Positions 45,101 to 57,221 of a stretch of 64,000 nucleotides of DNA are shown piece by piece. Both the position numbers and the translations under genes were made by a program. How positions within the stretch are numbered: position 1 is the first letter of the stretch; each line of letters starts with the position of its first letter. The notes under the pieces are model-generated. The model was not told where the DNA came from and made no database searches. It was given only the letters and a program-made list of their open reading frames with translations. The DNA is from Yamagishiella unicocca (taxonomy: Eukaryota > Chlorophyta > Chlorophyceae > Chlamydomonadales > Volvocaceae), in NCBI GenBank assembly GCA_003116995.1, contig BDSL01000101.1, positions 124,001-188,000 on the forward strand. Direction: 5' to 3'.

Positions 45101-48100
45101 TCCAGTAGGCGGTGCTCGGCCTCCATCACCAGCGCCAGGTGCCGCTCAGCTACCACCTTGGCTGTCACGTCATGCTGCGGCGAGCGAGCGAGCGAGGCAG
45201 GCCGTAAATATGTAGCGAGCGAGTGGCTGCTTCACTACTTGTGCATGCAATATCATATCTCTGGACAGAATTAAGAAAGCGAAGAGTAGTGCAAACGTCA
45301 AACGTAATTAAATGCCACGGAGCAAATCCCAGAAGAAGCTAAGAAGGCATAGTCTGGCTGGGTCTGCAGATCCACTCTGATCAAATCCCAGACGGAGTCA
45401 GAAGGCGCAGTCTGGGTTTGCGTCTGACTCCGTCGTCTGGGATTTGGTCCGTGATAATACCGTACATAATTGAGTTCTTGGTTAGTAAGCTGCTGAACAG
45501 CGTGGATGGAACACTTGTGAAATGTATCCAGCTAGATAGATAGCCGCCGCCCGAGCGCCGCTATCTACCTGCTGCGTACATACCTGGGTCAGCACAACAA
45601 CATCCTGCCCGGTAATTGGATCCAGGGTCCTTGTTGCCCACACCTCATGCCAGCACTCGTCCTGGACTCGTGCCTCGGCCTCGTCAGGAGGCTGCGGCTG
45701 CTGTGGCTGCTGTGACTCTCGCGTCTGAATATATTGCAGTGCTGCAGGGACGGCGTGTGCGGCCGTAACGATGATTCCTGTAGACGAGGGCTCCCCGGTG
45801 GCCGGATTCTCGGCGGCGGGCAATTGGCCTGATTGCGCTAGCAAGGCAGCAGTCGGAAGCACCACCGAGCACGTCTCCTGCGCTGGGGTCTTCATGACAC
45901 TGCTGCTGCCCTTCGAGCTCGCAGAAGCAGCAGCGTCCACATGAACGACGGTGGCGCTGTTTGGGCCTGATAAGCGATCAGGGACTGAGAAGAGGACGGT
46001 GGATACTTCCGATACCTCCAAGACTGCTGTTGGTGGTGGGCACTCCTGCGTTGCACCCACTGCGTCGCCGTGCAGTGTGGCTGGAGAAGCGGTGCTGCAG
46101 TCTGGGCCATCCAGCGGGCTATCAACACACCCAGCATCAGCAGCGGCTGCACCCACTACGACCTGGCAAGCAGCTGCGCCCGTCAGGCCGTCCCCAACGC
46201 CGCCGCCGTGATCCTCGTCCTGTGTTGATAGGGCCATCGCTCTGATGCTGGCGGCAAAGGGGCCCAAATCATTGGCGGCGCCGCTGCTGCCATCTTCAAC
46301 GACAGCGTCCCCACCATCAAAGGTGCCGCCGCTGCCGCTCTGTGCCACCTCACCCTCGACTGTCAGTGCCGGCCTGGCCCATGCAGTAGTCCGGTCCTTG
46401 GAACCCACCGCATTCAACGGCGACACGCCACAGGTGAAGCTAAACATGCGGGGAGCGTGCAGGCACGCAGGCACCTTGTGCACCATCGTCAGCTCCTGTC
46501 GGCTTGTCCCCGGAGCGATACCGTCCAGGAAACTCCGTGTGTGATCCGGGGAACTACTGTCGATGACCATCATGGGGGACAATGCTGCCAAGGACGCCCG
46601 GCGATTAGCCCCAATGATATCCACGCTTGGCCTAGCATTTATGAAGGCGCGCGCGAATGGCGCCCCAGCCTGGCGCCGGTCGACGGACTGCCGCTTGCTG
46701 TGTGTAGCCATGGCCGGAGAACCAGCAGGCCCTGTGCCCTCCGAGCCGATGCTGAAGGACCCGCGTGAGGAATTAGGACGCGAGAAGTTGAAGCTGCCCC
46801 TGCGGCTGCCCTCAATCAGCAGCTGCGTGGCCGTGGGGGCGTTACGCAGCGATGAGGCGAAGGCTAACGCACGTGAGTGCGAGGTGCTGGAGGGGGCCCC
46901 CATGGCCGATGGCTTGCGCCCAACAGCCACTCGTCCTGACGACGTCGCAGAGGAAGTCCTCCCAAGAGCTGCTATGCTGACGCACGACACCAGCCCTGCG
47001 CTGTCGGTGCGCTGCTGGTTGATTGATGTGCGCCTGCTAGATGACATGTCGATTACACGTACGGCAGAGAGGCTGTCACCGCCCGCCGCCGCTGCAAGTG
47101 ACTCTGCGGCGGTGGACGGCTCGGGAAATGCATCGACAGGCCGGCTGAGCGCTAGGCTGAACGTGCTGGTTGCCAGGGGGTTAGCATCAGAAGCACCCCA
47201 ACTAGTGTTGCGCGTGTTGGCGGCAGTGGACTCCGGAATGTCACCCAGCTCGAAGGCAAGTGGGCAAGCGGTCGCTAGCTGGTAGTTGTGACTCAACATT
47301 TCAAGCCCCTCGGCGGCCTTGTCCACAGCAGTGGCTTCCAATTGAGCACAGCAAGCGGAGCTCGTGACGACCTGCTGGTTGCGTTGGCTGTGCATGGTGA
47401 GGCTGCCGGTACAGGTGTTGGACGGCCTGAAACTGACGTAGGTGTGCTCCAGGAGTGGTGTTTGGAAGCTGGAATACCTGCCTCCGTTCGTGCAGGTGTC
47501 ACTGGAGGTGATCATCATACCTGCTGGAACAACCGAAGGGGAAAATCAGTTGCAGGGTTTGGGGGGAGTCTTTGGGAGGCGAGGCGACCGACACATACAG
47601 ACATGTCTGATGCATGCATGGCTGGGGTGCGCGCGAGACCTTCCTATGCTACGCAGCAGCTGCCTAGGCAAGCAAGAAGGGGTGCGATTCGAAACCGGCG
47701 GTATGTACGGGTGAAGGACGGACACGACCATAACCAGCTTTTGTCAGTTGCCGCGCGCTCCGCAGTCAGCGGAGAAATCTGGGCGGTGGGAACGCTGTTT
47801 GTCCTTAGATCCTTAGTACCCTAGCCAGTCTCATGACAAGTCCCGCCACCAGCGGCCCTCATCAGGTTGTACAGCTGCTCGCTCAGCGCTGCACGCTGCT
47901 GCTGCTACTGCTGGGTTACATATGCATGTAGTCCTGAACTTAGCACCCTCCTTGATGGCTGCCCCGCACTTTGCGTACCTGACACTGTGTTGACAGGCGT
48001 GTGGCTTGTTCCGCTCGCGCAATCCGGGCTGCTGGGCAGACCGGCGCAGCCCTTGGACGTGGCGTCGCTCCTCAGCACCGGCGCTGGCGAGCTATCGAGT

Positions 48101-49757
48101 CCTTGCATATGCGCATCACCCTTTTCAGCAGCGGATGCGGGAACAGTAGCTTCCGCCCGTTGGTCCGCCATCATACCGGCCACGACCTGGGGCGGGAAAC
48201 CGCTGTCCGTACTGATGTAACTGACGAGTGGGTGAGGACGCATGTCGAGATGCGGTTGGTCCGGACTGTCCTGCAGCGGCGACCTGTCCTGCAGCCAAAA
48301 GTGCGTGTCGTGGGGGTTGCTGCCTTGGCCCGCAGCCCTGCCGACACCCTCCACCGCCTCTCCATCAAACTCCACGACAGTGTCTTTGCAGGGGGACGCC
48401 TTGGGAGTGCTGCATGTCGCGTCAATGGCCAGCGTGAATGAAGCTTGTCCCGAGACCTGTTGCCCCCCTCTGTCCGCTCGCTGCCAGCAGAGAGCGGGGG
48501 CTGCCTTTGCGCCCAGCAGCACCGATTGCCCCGGCCCCAGCACCAGGAGGCTTGAAGGCACTCGGATGATGCCTGGGAATGAATTGAGGAACCAACGACC
48601 GCGCACGTACGTATTAATAAGGAATGCATCGCTCCTGTCTAAATTAAACACCAAGCAAGGAGCACCCCAGCGTGCCGCTTTAGCTTAGAAGATGAGGGAA
48701 CATATAAATGTGCGTGCCGGGCGTGTAAGGCAGACGAGGGCACGCCGCTCCTACAGCGGGAGCCTCAGTGCACGGCTGCAGCGCGTGCGTGTGTCGCAGT
48801 CGCGGTCGCACAGCGGTTGCCTCTTGGATGTGAAAGCTTGGAGATGTGAGGACACGCACACTCTGCACCATGCATAAGACCGAGCATGTGCGCGTTTCAC
48901 CTCTTCCATTAGGCGCAGGGAGGGAAAGAGCGTGCACATCCAAGATCAAACCGCTGGGATGCCAGGAAATACGGATGCATTGTGCAATTAACTATTCCAA
49001 CAACAAAAGCATGAAGAATGTAACGGATTTAAGCATGTCCCAAACTGCAGCAGCGTACCTCTCCAGCGCCCGCCGCCCTCACGCATGACGTCGAGCAGCA
49101 TGCGGTCAAGCTTCTCGGGCTCAAGCATAAATACTTGCGCTAGCACATCGTCGCTCCCGGAAGATGTTGACCTATAACTGCTATCAACGCGGTCGCCCAA
49201 GTACATGATTGACGCAGGGTTTTGATGGATGGCGTGCCCGAGCCGGTCGACGACGGTGACCGCAGCCGGCATTCGTGAGATTACCATGGAATCCCGCCTG
49301 TAGCCCTGTATAACAGCAAAACAGACACTTTGAATCACTTTGTAGGAAACGAGCGCTTGCGCTGCGCATATCGCAACGTATAGAGCTGCCGACAACAGCA
49401 GCTATGTTGGCGCACCGGGCTGGTCCCTGGATTTATGCCTATTGGCAACTCGGTTACTCCAAAGCCACTGTTAAATGGTGAGGACGGGTCGAGGCCACCA
49501 CAAATGACGGCAGATGCCACGTTCGGCCCAGATGCTGATGTCGCTTGCCGCCGCTGGCCCACGTCGTTGCGAAGATTTTCATTCTTCAAGTGCGCCTTCC
49601 CATTTGGATCCAATAGCGTCGAAAGCGACTGAATGCGGTCCTTGTGAGCAGAACCCACAGGCTGCACTGTTCGGGCCTCGTTCGCGCGGCTAGGTGCGTC
49701 AGTGTCAGTAGTACTAAGTGTCTTCCCAAAGCATGAGAGCAGCGCCTTTAGCTGCAT
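42135..49757 (-). CDS. PAS-linked class III nucleotide cyclase, predicted guanylyl cyclase
   Basis: Makes cyclic nucleotide from NTP, probably cGMP. Eleven exons: 49757-49458, 49305-49059, 48572-47979, 47520-45584, 45174-44866, 44429-44402, 44208-44102, 43843-43709, 43343-43195, 42915-42803 and 42532-42135. Phases all close, giving 1,438 aa. A PAS sensor begins at about 112 ([13 protein letters not shown], then [15 protein letters not shown]) and continues into [12 protein letters not shown]. Its last strands ([21 protein letters not shown]) appear only at about 1,008, after an insertion of some 640 low-complexity residues. Next comes the signalling helix ([29 protein letters not shown]). The catalytic domain (about 1,130-1,315) has both metal Asps ([15 protein letters not shown]), the guanine-type pair Glu (VETIGD) and Cys (RFCLFGD), and the Asn/Arg of VNTTSRMES. 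It ends [11 protein letters not shown]. No membrane helix is visible, so it is probably soluble. The first donor (gga|gtaacc) is the least certain junction. Confidence 0.92.
44739..44831. repeat. CTGT/CTAT simple repeat in cyclase intron
   Basis: Imperfect ctgt tetranucleotide run with ctat variants, in the intron between the exons ending at 44866 and starting at 44429. Confidence 0.85.
45325..45446. repeat. intronic hairpin repeat
   Basis: caaatcccagacggagtcag at 45382-45401 is followed, about 22 bp later, by its near-perfect reverse complement ending gtctgggatttg (45446). A degenerate direct copy of the left arm (caaatcccagaagaagctaa) begins at 45325. It lies in the intron before the signalling-helix exon of the cyclase gene, and could be a foldback element. 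Confidence 0.75.
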
Positions 49758-52039
49758 TTTTCTGTCTACTTGCAGCCTGCTTAGCTGCGGTCCGTAAGAG
49801 GTAGGCTTCCGACCTACTGTCGGCCTATGGGACAGCGGATTGACATACTGCAGGCGTGCGACGATTAGTGCCAGTCAAGTGGCCATTGTATTGGTTGATT
49901 ACGAAAGAGGTCACGTGGAGATACATCAGAAAAACTGTGAACATACGAGCGTAACCAGCGAGCATGACCAACCATCTTGCCCAGAACGGAACGACAGGTT
50001 CAGACTTTTTGCTTACCCAAAGAAAGTGCAGAGAGCCACTGCTCCAGTCAAAACGTTGAATTATGGAAATAGCCTCGATGATGGAGTTGGTATACGGTAG
50101 GCATACTATTGCAGTAATTATTATTGATTTTTAAATACTATTATAAGTGCTGATCCTTCCTCTCATGGCTTCAAGTGTCATGCTGATGCATCAATAACGG
50201 AAAGCGATTACTTATTCAAGCGCACACGTTGCAATAATTGCACGTTCAAACAGGACCGCGGGGTGTCCAGTACAGCCCAGCCCCGGCTTGCGAAGGGCAA
50301 CAAGTCAACGCGCCATAGCTGCTCTGTCGATAGGTCCATATATAGTAATAGCTTCGGAGGGGGACGCCGGCCGCCCACGAAAGCTTAGGAAACGCGCCCG
50401 CACCAGTAGCTGCATTCATCCAACACTGCACAGCGATAACAAATAATCTACATATAAATAACGAGCACACTGTCTGAGGACATGGATGGAAGCCGACTTG
50501 GCGACTCCATCCGAGGTGCAAACGACTCGCCGGCAAAATGCGCAATGTGTCAGGGGTATAACAGAGCTGCATTGCAGGTACCGAAACGCTCCTCCGAGCA
50601 TTCCTGCCAAAGCGCAACGGCCGTGCGTGCGCGGCACCGTTACCGTCGCTTTCCACATCTTTTCATGTTTCCACGGCATATTTACATGAATCGGAACTCA
50701 AACAAATGCAAAGGCATGACGTCACTTTCAGGTATCAAAGCAAACTGGATAACATGACAATCTCAAAAACTATGGTACGGAAATTCTGATTGGAAGACGG
50801 CAGGCGCTTGCCAGTCTGACACTTCCAACCTGTCTTCGGCCGCGCGGCCCCCCCTATTTGAAAGGCAATTAGAGAGACAAATAAGCGACAGACACTAGCA
50901 CTCGCGGCGCTTCCACCACCTCGGCGCTCCAAAGTTGTACGGGTCGCCATAATCGTCTTAAGCCTCATTCCAGCGGCATCGCAACTGCTCTCCCTTTAAC
51001 GTTGTCAGCCGTTATTACTTCATTCGCGTCGCATTTTTGCCTCCACAAATTGTCCACTCCATTTGATTTGCACGTGTGCCAATTTGTATCGGCCATCCAT
51101 CCCACTTGCCATTCGTTACGTCCAAATCCACCTAAATCCATCGCGTTGCGACGTTGAAATTCCCGAAACCATGCACTCGAGTGCACTCGATGTACTGCAG
51201 CTGTATCCGGCTCACGGGCTCAGCTTCATCATCCTCTGGGTTTCACAAACTTTTCATGGCGAGCCACAAAGCTAATGACGCCGTTAGCCGTACATATTAA
51301 CTCATTGTGCGCGTCGCAAAAGTCGCATTCGCGCCAGAAGTGCTTCAATGAGTCGAAATGATGTGTCGATTTACAAAGACGGGTACCGTCTTCTTCGTGA
51401 AGCAGATGGTCGTGTAAATAATAGCGTTGTGTGGTGAAGTGTGCGATGTCCGAAAGCGAGTGGAGGAGCAAGCGTATTGTTTGCGATGTGATGTAGTTCT
51501 GTATGTAGAGCAGTATTGTTTAGTGTTACAAGCTTAATTACCCTGAGGCCGTACTACGTAGCGAACAAGGAAGCAGGCAGACAAGACTTCGCAGCAGTAG
51601 CCATCGCAAGCGCGTCGGAGCAGGAGATACGCAACGCAATGCATGGCAATAGTCTGAACGGTTCAGTAACAAGGCACAACTTAGAAAAGACGCCTGGAAA
51701 ACACGTCTGGGAAAGCCACGTACAGTATGGGAAAGCATTCACGGAACGGAGCTCCCTACTGAGCTTTACCGCCTAAGCTCGTGAAGTAAGCCATTTTCTC
51801 TCAAAGACATGCTGACCGAAATGTAGGATCCCATTACCCAGTTGGCCTGAATGCATGATAGTAGCCAAACGTCATGTTGGCCGGAAACCTTAAGACTCAC
51901 ACCGATGCCGCCTACGGTGTTATGAAAATGCTTGCATAAGGAAACCTAGCAGGCAGTAAACCGGAAAATTTGATCAACCTAATCCCCAAACACACTCGGC
52001 GCAATCAGGTGCTTCTGGCTTTGTTGCTGCGTGGTTGCC
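49758..52039. other. intergenic region upstream of the cyclase gene
   Basis: Contains the cyclase promoter at its left and the 3' flank of the nucleotidyltransferase-like gene at its right. The DNA is less GC-rich than the coding parts. No frame shows domain content on either strand. Confidence 0.5.
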
Positions 52040-54896
52040 TCACATCCGCAATCGCACTTCGCCCGCGAATGGCTGGGCTACCTCTACTGTGTTGGCGATG
52101 AGCCACAGCGTCTCGCTTGGCACCCTGCCTATTCGCCACTCCATTCCCGTCGGGAACCACCAGTGGCGCATGATATCCTCGCAGATGTTGAGGATAGTGT
52201 CTCGCTTGTAGACACAGTTAGCAAGAAGGAGGACGTTGCCCCCCACCGAGCCATCGCCCTGCCGTGGCTGCTGCGGGTGGCCATCCGGGAGGCGGCCCAC
52301 GACCGGGAAGCCCCGCGCAGCGTACTTGATTGCGCGCGCGTCTGACACGCGTCCTACGTCGTCAAGCGGCAGCAGGAACTGCAGCCTGCCCCTGGCGCAG
52401 CAGCGCAGGAACCTGCGTGGAGCAGGCAGGTATGGGGTGCATTAGGAGGTCGCGTGTGTATGTGTATTGGAGTCGGGCGGCATGCATGGCAGGGCGGTTG
52501 GAGGATGCACTGCTGGGCGTGAAGAGGCTTGCACGCACGGCAGTGTGCCTATTAAGGGGCCGGAGCCTGGCATTCTTGCAGCACGTCAGGTAGCACGCAG
52601 TGGATATGGTAGACGCTAATTACTCAAGGCGGCGCCTGGTGACGCACGCGCCGAAAAGTACCAGTAGGAATCAAGTTGGGCATGGAGGATTATATATATC
52701 GATGCACGGCAGATTGCTTGGTGGGTGACTACTCACCGCTCGTGGACCCTGATAGAGCCGCAGGGGCGGAGGAGGGCCATGGCGGCACACAGGTCGAAGG
52801 ATGATAGGAGCTCGTGCTCCGTGAGGTATTGACGCAGCGTGACCTGGACGTGCTGCGGGCCTGTAGAAGTGGATCAGTGCGGAATGGCAAGCGGGGAAGG
52901 GTGGTGAGGGAGCGCCACGCAGATAGAACGTAGAACATAGATACGGCAGTAGGGGGAGCGGCATGTAGGGCATATGACGAGTGAGCGTGAATGGATAGGT
53001 GGCACAGTAGGCAAAGTGCGTCTTGTTATTCGAGAGCCCATCAGCCTGCCTGTTAGAAGCCACGTACCGGCCTGGGTGTCCAGGGACAGGTTGAGCGTAC
53101 GCTCAGTGATGATGGTCGTGTTGTGGCGGATCGGAAGGGTGCTCATCTCCAGCCGCAGCAGGAGCTCCTTGAGCATGGCAGCAGCAGCCGAAAGGGAAAC
53201 CGCACCCACGATGAAGAGGTCGACGTCGGCCTCCGTGAAATCACGCCATTCCTCCCTGGGGCTCAGGGCATTGACCACCGATCCCCCAGCGATGACAAAG
53301 CCCGTGCCCGCCTCCACCCCGCAGCTGCTCGGCCTCAGGTGGCCACGCTGGGTGCCCCAGCGATTCACTGCCAGCAAGCAGTCAATCAAGGGCTTCAGGT
53401 TGGAGCCGAGCATCCGATGGGACGCCGTGAATCCACACGGCATGTAGCGGTCGCTCCCCAGGCAGACAGGTGTGCGCCGAGCGAGGGCGTCGGCGGCGGC
53501 GCTGGGCAGTGACAGGAGGCTCAGGCCCGGTAGGGCGATCTTGTGCTCTTGTGTGTCCTGGTCACGGCTTTGTTCTCATCGGCGTCGGGTTCAGCCGGGG
53601 AAGCCTCTGGCGGTGGCGGCGCACCTGTCTTCGGAAAGGCAGGACGAACACTCACAGGTGAGAGTAGATTACTGAAGTTCACGGAGAAATGGCCGAACCG
53701 CAGCACAATAGCCATGCTTAATCAGGGCTCAGTGAGACCCTACCTCCAGCCACTGTCCTGGAGGCCAAAGAGGCCATCATGGATACCCTCCACGGTGCTG
53801 TGTACGACGCCTGCCGTGACCAGGACACACAAGAGCACAAGATCGCCCTACCGGGCCTGAGCCTCCTGTCACTGCCCAGCGCCGCCGCCGACGCCCTCGC
53901 TCGGCGCACACCTGTCTGCCTGGGGAGCGACCGCTACATGCCGTGTGGATTCACGGCGTCCCATCGGATGCTCGGCTCCAACCTGAAGCCCTTGATTGAC
54001 TGCTTGCTGGCAGTGAATCGCTGGGGCACCCAGCGTGCCCGCCTCCACCCCGCAGCTGCTCGGCCTCAGGTGGCCACGCTGGGTGCCCCAGCGATTCACT
54101 GCCAGCAAGCAGTCAATCAAGGGCTTCAGGTTGGAGCCGAGCATCCGATGGGACGCCGTGAATCCACACGGCATGTAGCGGTCGCTCCCCAGGCAGACAG
54201 GTGTGCGCCGAGCGAGGGCGTCGGCGGCGGCGCTGGGCAGTGACAGGAGGCTCAGGCCCGGTAGGGCGATCTTGTGCTCTTGTGTGTCCTGGTCACGGCA
54301 GGCGTCGTACACAGCACCGTGGAGGGTATCCATGATGGCCTCTTTGGCCTCCAGGACAGTGGCTGGAGGTAGGGTCTCACTGAGCCCTGATTAAGCATGG
54401 CTATTGTGCTGCGGTTCGGCCATTTCTCCGTGAACTTCAGTAATCTACTCTCACCTGTGAGTGTTCGTCCTGCCTTTCCGAAGACAGGTGCGCCGCCACC
54501 GCCAGAGGCTTCCCCGGCTGAACCCGACGCCGATGAGAACAAAGCCGCTACTGAGGTTCCAGCGGTCGAGCTCCAGAAGTCCGTCAGCGCTGTAGCGTCT
54601 GTGATTAGGACGTTCACGACCGTAGTAAGAGCACCATGGACTCTGAATTTGCATAATGAAAGCTTACCCGTGGAGCACACATGGCATATGAGACGCTCCA
54701 CGTCGTCCATGGTCCGCACCACGAACTTTGGCCTCCCTCGTGACCCCAGCGATGATGTGCCTAGCCGCAATACGTGCGCATTATTCCTTAGGTACTTACT
54801 ACGCTGCGCAGGGTTCAGATCCGAACGAATTGCAGCTAAGATGTCACTAGCTGCAATGGCTTGGTGGGCAGCAAAAGTAGTGTGAAATGTGTCCAT
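52040..54896 (-). pseudogene. nucleotidyltransferase-like gene disrupted by an inverted duplication
   Basis: Exons 54896-54455, 54386 onward, a part ending at 53068, then 52860-52737 and 52412-52040 join in phase. If the rearrangement at 53304-54547 is skipped, the frame is continuous for about 508 codons. The middle contains GFVIAGGSVVNAL, then DFTEADVDLFIVG. This Gly-Gly plus Asp-x-Asp layout is typical of nucleotidyltransferase-fold proteins. Later come HVQVTLRQYLTEHELLSSFDLCAAM and SDARAIKYAARGFPV, patterns I associate with uncharacterised proteins of this fold. The reaction is unknown. As sequenced, reading enters antisense DNA after the exon-2 segment near 54036 and stops at 53869. The gene is therefore broken, unless the rearrangement is an assembly error. 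Confidence 0.65.
53304..54547. repeat. inverted triplication (duplication-inversion-duplication)
   Basis: Segment 53304-53568 is repeated directly at 54035-54299 (offset 731). Segment 53565-54037 is the exact inverse of 54075-54547, making a 473-bp palindrome with a 37-bp centre. The copies look identical. The junctions share 3-4 bp (gtg and cggc). The block interrupts exon 2 of the nucleotidyltransferase-like gene. Confidence 0.95.
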
Positions 54897-55371
54897 GCTT
54901 GGGGAGCTTTCACAAAAGTTCGCGAAGAGTCGCCATTACACGCTGTCTGTCGAAAGTGGGCTTAACTTCCTCTCAGCGTACAATACTGAAACCATACTGC
55001 AGGTATACAGTTTTCTCAACCTATGACCTCGCATTAGCCTCATGCAATTATAAGACATCTCTGGTGTACCCCTTTGTGACCGCATCGGCGGTACAGTCTA
55101 CTGCCTCGGCACTGTGCATGCACAGCCTTGTCTACTTTCACGTACGGGCTCGGCGTTTTTAAGCATGGATTGGCATGACGAGCATCCTTCGCGCGGCTTC
55201 TCGACGTTCGCTTGTATTTTTGTCTATTAGGGGTCTTCATTTTGCTTTGGGTCATGTGGCTTTGCGCTCCGTGTGAGGTGCTCGTCCGACCCGTGTACAT
55301 AGTCTTTATTCGGCATCGGCGGTAGTTTCATACGGGCTCGTCTGGGGAAAATCTCGCTACAATGGTCTGCC
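54897..55371. other. spacer between the nucleotidyltransferase-like gene and the satellite
   Basis: Presumed promoter side of the minus-strand gene. No frame with domain content. Confidence 0.45.
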
Positions 55372-56534
55372 GTGCTTTGAGTTGTGTGTGCTGCCTTCTC
55401 CGTGTCCTCGTGTTTGGCTGCCTTCGGCTTTTGCCCCCTCCCGGCCGGTGAGGGCGGGCTCTTTTGCCCAGTGACCCGTGTCGTGGTCTGGCCCATCGGG
55501 CCCGCCTGGTTGCGCTTCCGCGCTTGAGCCGTTCTGGCTCCCTTGTAATACTCGCATTCTGCCGGTGCGCGTTCCTCGCGTCTCGCTGCTGGCTTGGTGC
55601 AGGTGGTTCGTGTTGTCTGGCCGCGCTTGTTCTCCTCCCCGTGCTTTGAGTTGTGTGTGCTGCCTTCTCCGTGTCCTCGTGTTTGGCTGCCTTCGGCTTT
55701 TGCCCCCTCCCGGCCGGTGAGGGCGGGCTCTTTTGCCCAGTGACCCGTGTCGTGGTCTGGCCCATCGGGCCCGCCTGGTTGCGCTTCCGCGCTTGAGCCG
55801 TTCTGGCTCCCTTGTAATACTCGCATTCTGCCGGTGCGCGTTCCTCGCGTCTCGCTGCTGGCTTGGTGCAGGTGGTTCGTGTTGTCTGGCCGCGCTTGTT
55901 CTCCTCCCCGTGCTTTGAGTTGTGTGTGCTGCCTTCTCCGTGTCCTCGTGTTTGGCTGCCTTCGGCTTTTGCCCCCTCCCGGCCGGTGAGGGCGGGCTCT
56001 TTTGCCCAGTGACCCGTGTCGTGGTCTGGCCCATCGGGCCCGCCTGGTTGCGCTTCCGCGCTTGAGCCGTTCTGGCTCCCTTGTAATACTCGCATTCTGC
56101 TTTTTGCCGGAACGCGTTCCTCGCGTCTCGCTGCTGGCTTGGTGCAGGTGGTTCGTGTTGTCTGGACGCGCTTGTTCTCCTCCCCGTGCTTTGAGTTGTG
56201 TGTGCTGCCTTCTCCGTGTCCTCGTGTTTGGCTGCCTTCGGCTTTTGCCCCCTCCCGGCCGGTGAGGGCGGGCTCTTTTGCCCAGTGACCCGTGTCGTGG
56301 TCTGGCCCATCGGGCCCGCCTGGTTGCGCTTCCGCGCTTGAGCCGTTCTGGCTCCCTTGTAATACTCGCATTCTGCTTCGTTGCGCTTCCGCGCTTGAGC
56401 CGCTCTGGCTCCCCTGTAACACTCGCATTCTGCTTCGTCCGGTGATCTGTGTTGTGGCCTGGCCCATTGGGCCCGCCTGGTTGCGCTTCCGCGCTTGAGC
56501 CGCTCTGGCTCCCCTGTAACACTCGCATTCTGCT
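55372..56534. repeat. 269-bp tandem satellite, three full units and remnants
   Basis: Units start at 55372, 55641 and 55910 (period 269) and at 56187 (period 277, with a short insertion near 56100). The last unit decays after about 190 bp into shorter pieces of tgcgcttccgcgcttgagcc near 56328, 56380 and 56482. The minus strand is free of stops in all three frames across most of the array, so it yields long ORFs that are not genes. Confidence 0.95.
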
Positions 56535-57221
56535 TAACAAGACGTCACAGTGTCATCAAGCTCGGGCGAACGCAAGACAAGAAGAGGGGGCTCATGTCCT
56601 TGGCCTCACCATATGAGAGCCGAGGCTGAACCCAGCAGACGCCCCCAAGGGCACAGGAAGCCTCGAAAAGCACCTAGACGCCGGGCAAACCCACAACAAG
56701 CGGGGGGGCCCATACCGAGACCGCACCGTACGACAAGCCATCGCTAGCAGCAAGCAGACGCCCCCAAAACAGGAAGCTGGTATCAGATGCCGTCTGAAAG
56801 ACGTAAGCTGCTGCTGCGGAGCTGTGCCCTTGGGGGTACAACTTGGAACCATTTGCACTAAGATGAAGTGTCCACAAGCCCGGGTATTATTGGCATCTGC
56901 ACGCTGTAGCGAAGACCTGGAGAGAGCCTGAGATGCACTTCGCGAAGTCAGCATGTGTCTCACGACCAACGTTACAGCAGGTACCTGGAGCCGCTGAACC
57001 TGCAGGTCCAACATGTCAGCACGCCCCGCACGCATTGCGTCCTTCACCACAGCTGCGCTCGACATGGTCGTACAAGCCCGACGACATCGATGGCCCCGCA
57101 ACGAAAGAATGCCCCGAAAATGAAATGCCCGCACAAAGTTGACCTGGACAGAACGCTGCTAATTCGATACGCCAACAGCGCCTGTCCTGCCACCCTCCGC
57201 CCAACCCGGCCCCCTTGTGCG
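56535..57221. other. spacer / 3' flank of the SET-domain gene
   Basis: No assembled gene. The minus frame 56592-57134 lacks domain features. The right part is the probable 3' UTR of the methyltransferase gene. Confidence 0.4.

Noticed and set aside
53779..54243. 154-codon plus frame and its mirror 53869-54333 on the minus strand
   Set aside because: They are the two arms of the palindromic duplication of one gene segment. Neither is an independent gene.
54397..54885. 162-codon plus-strand frame
   Set aside because: Antisense of exon 1 of the nucleotidyltransferase-like gene. The minus reading splices in frame to conserved motifs.
55227..56540. 437-, 379- and 317-codon minus-strand open frames
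   Set aside because: All three are readings of the same 269-bp satellite in rotated frames, without any domain.
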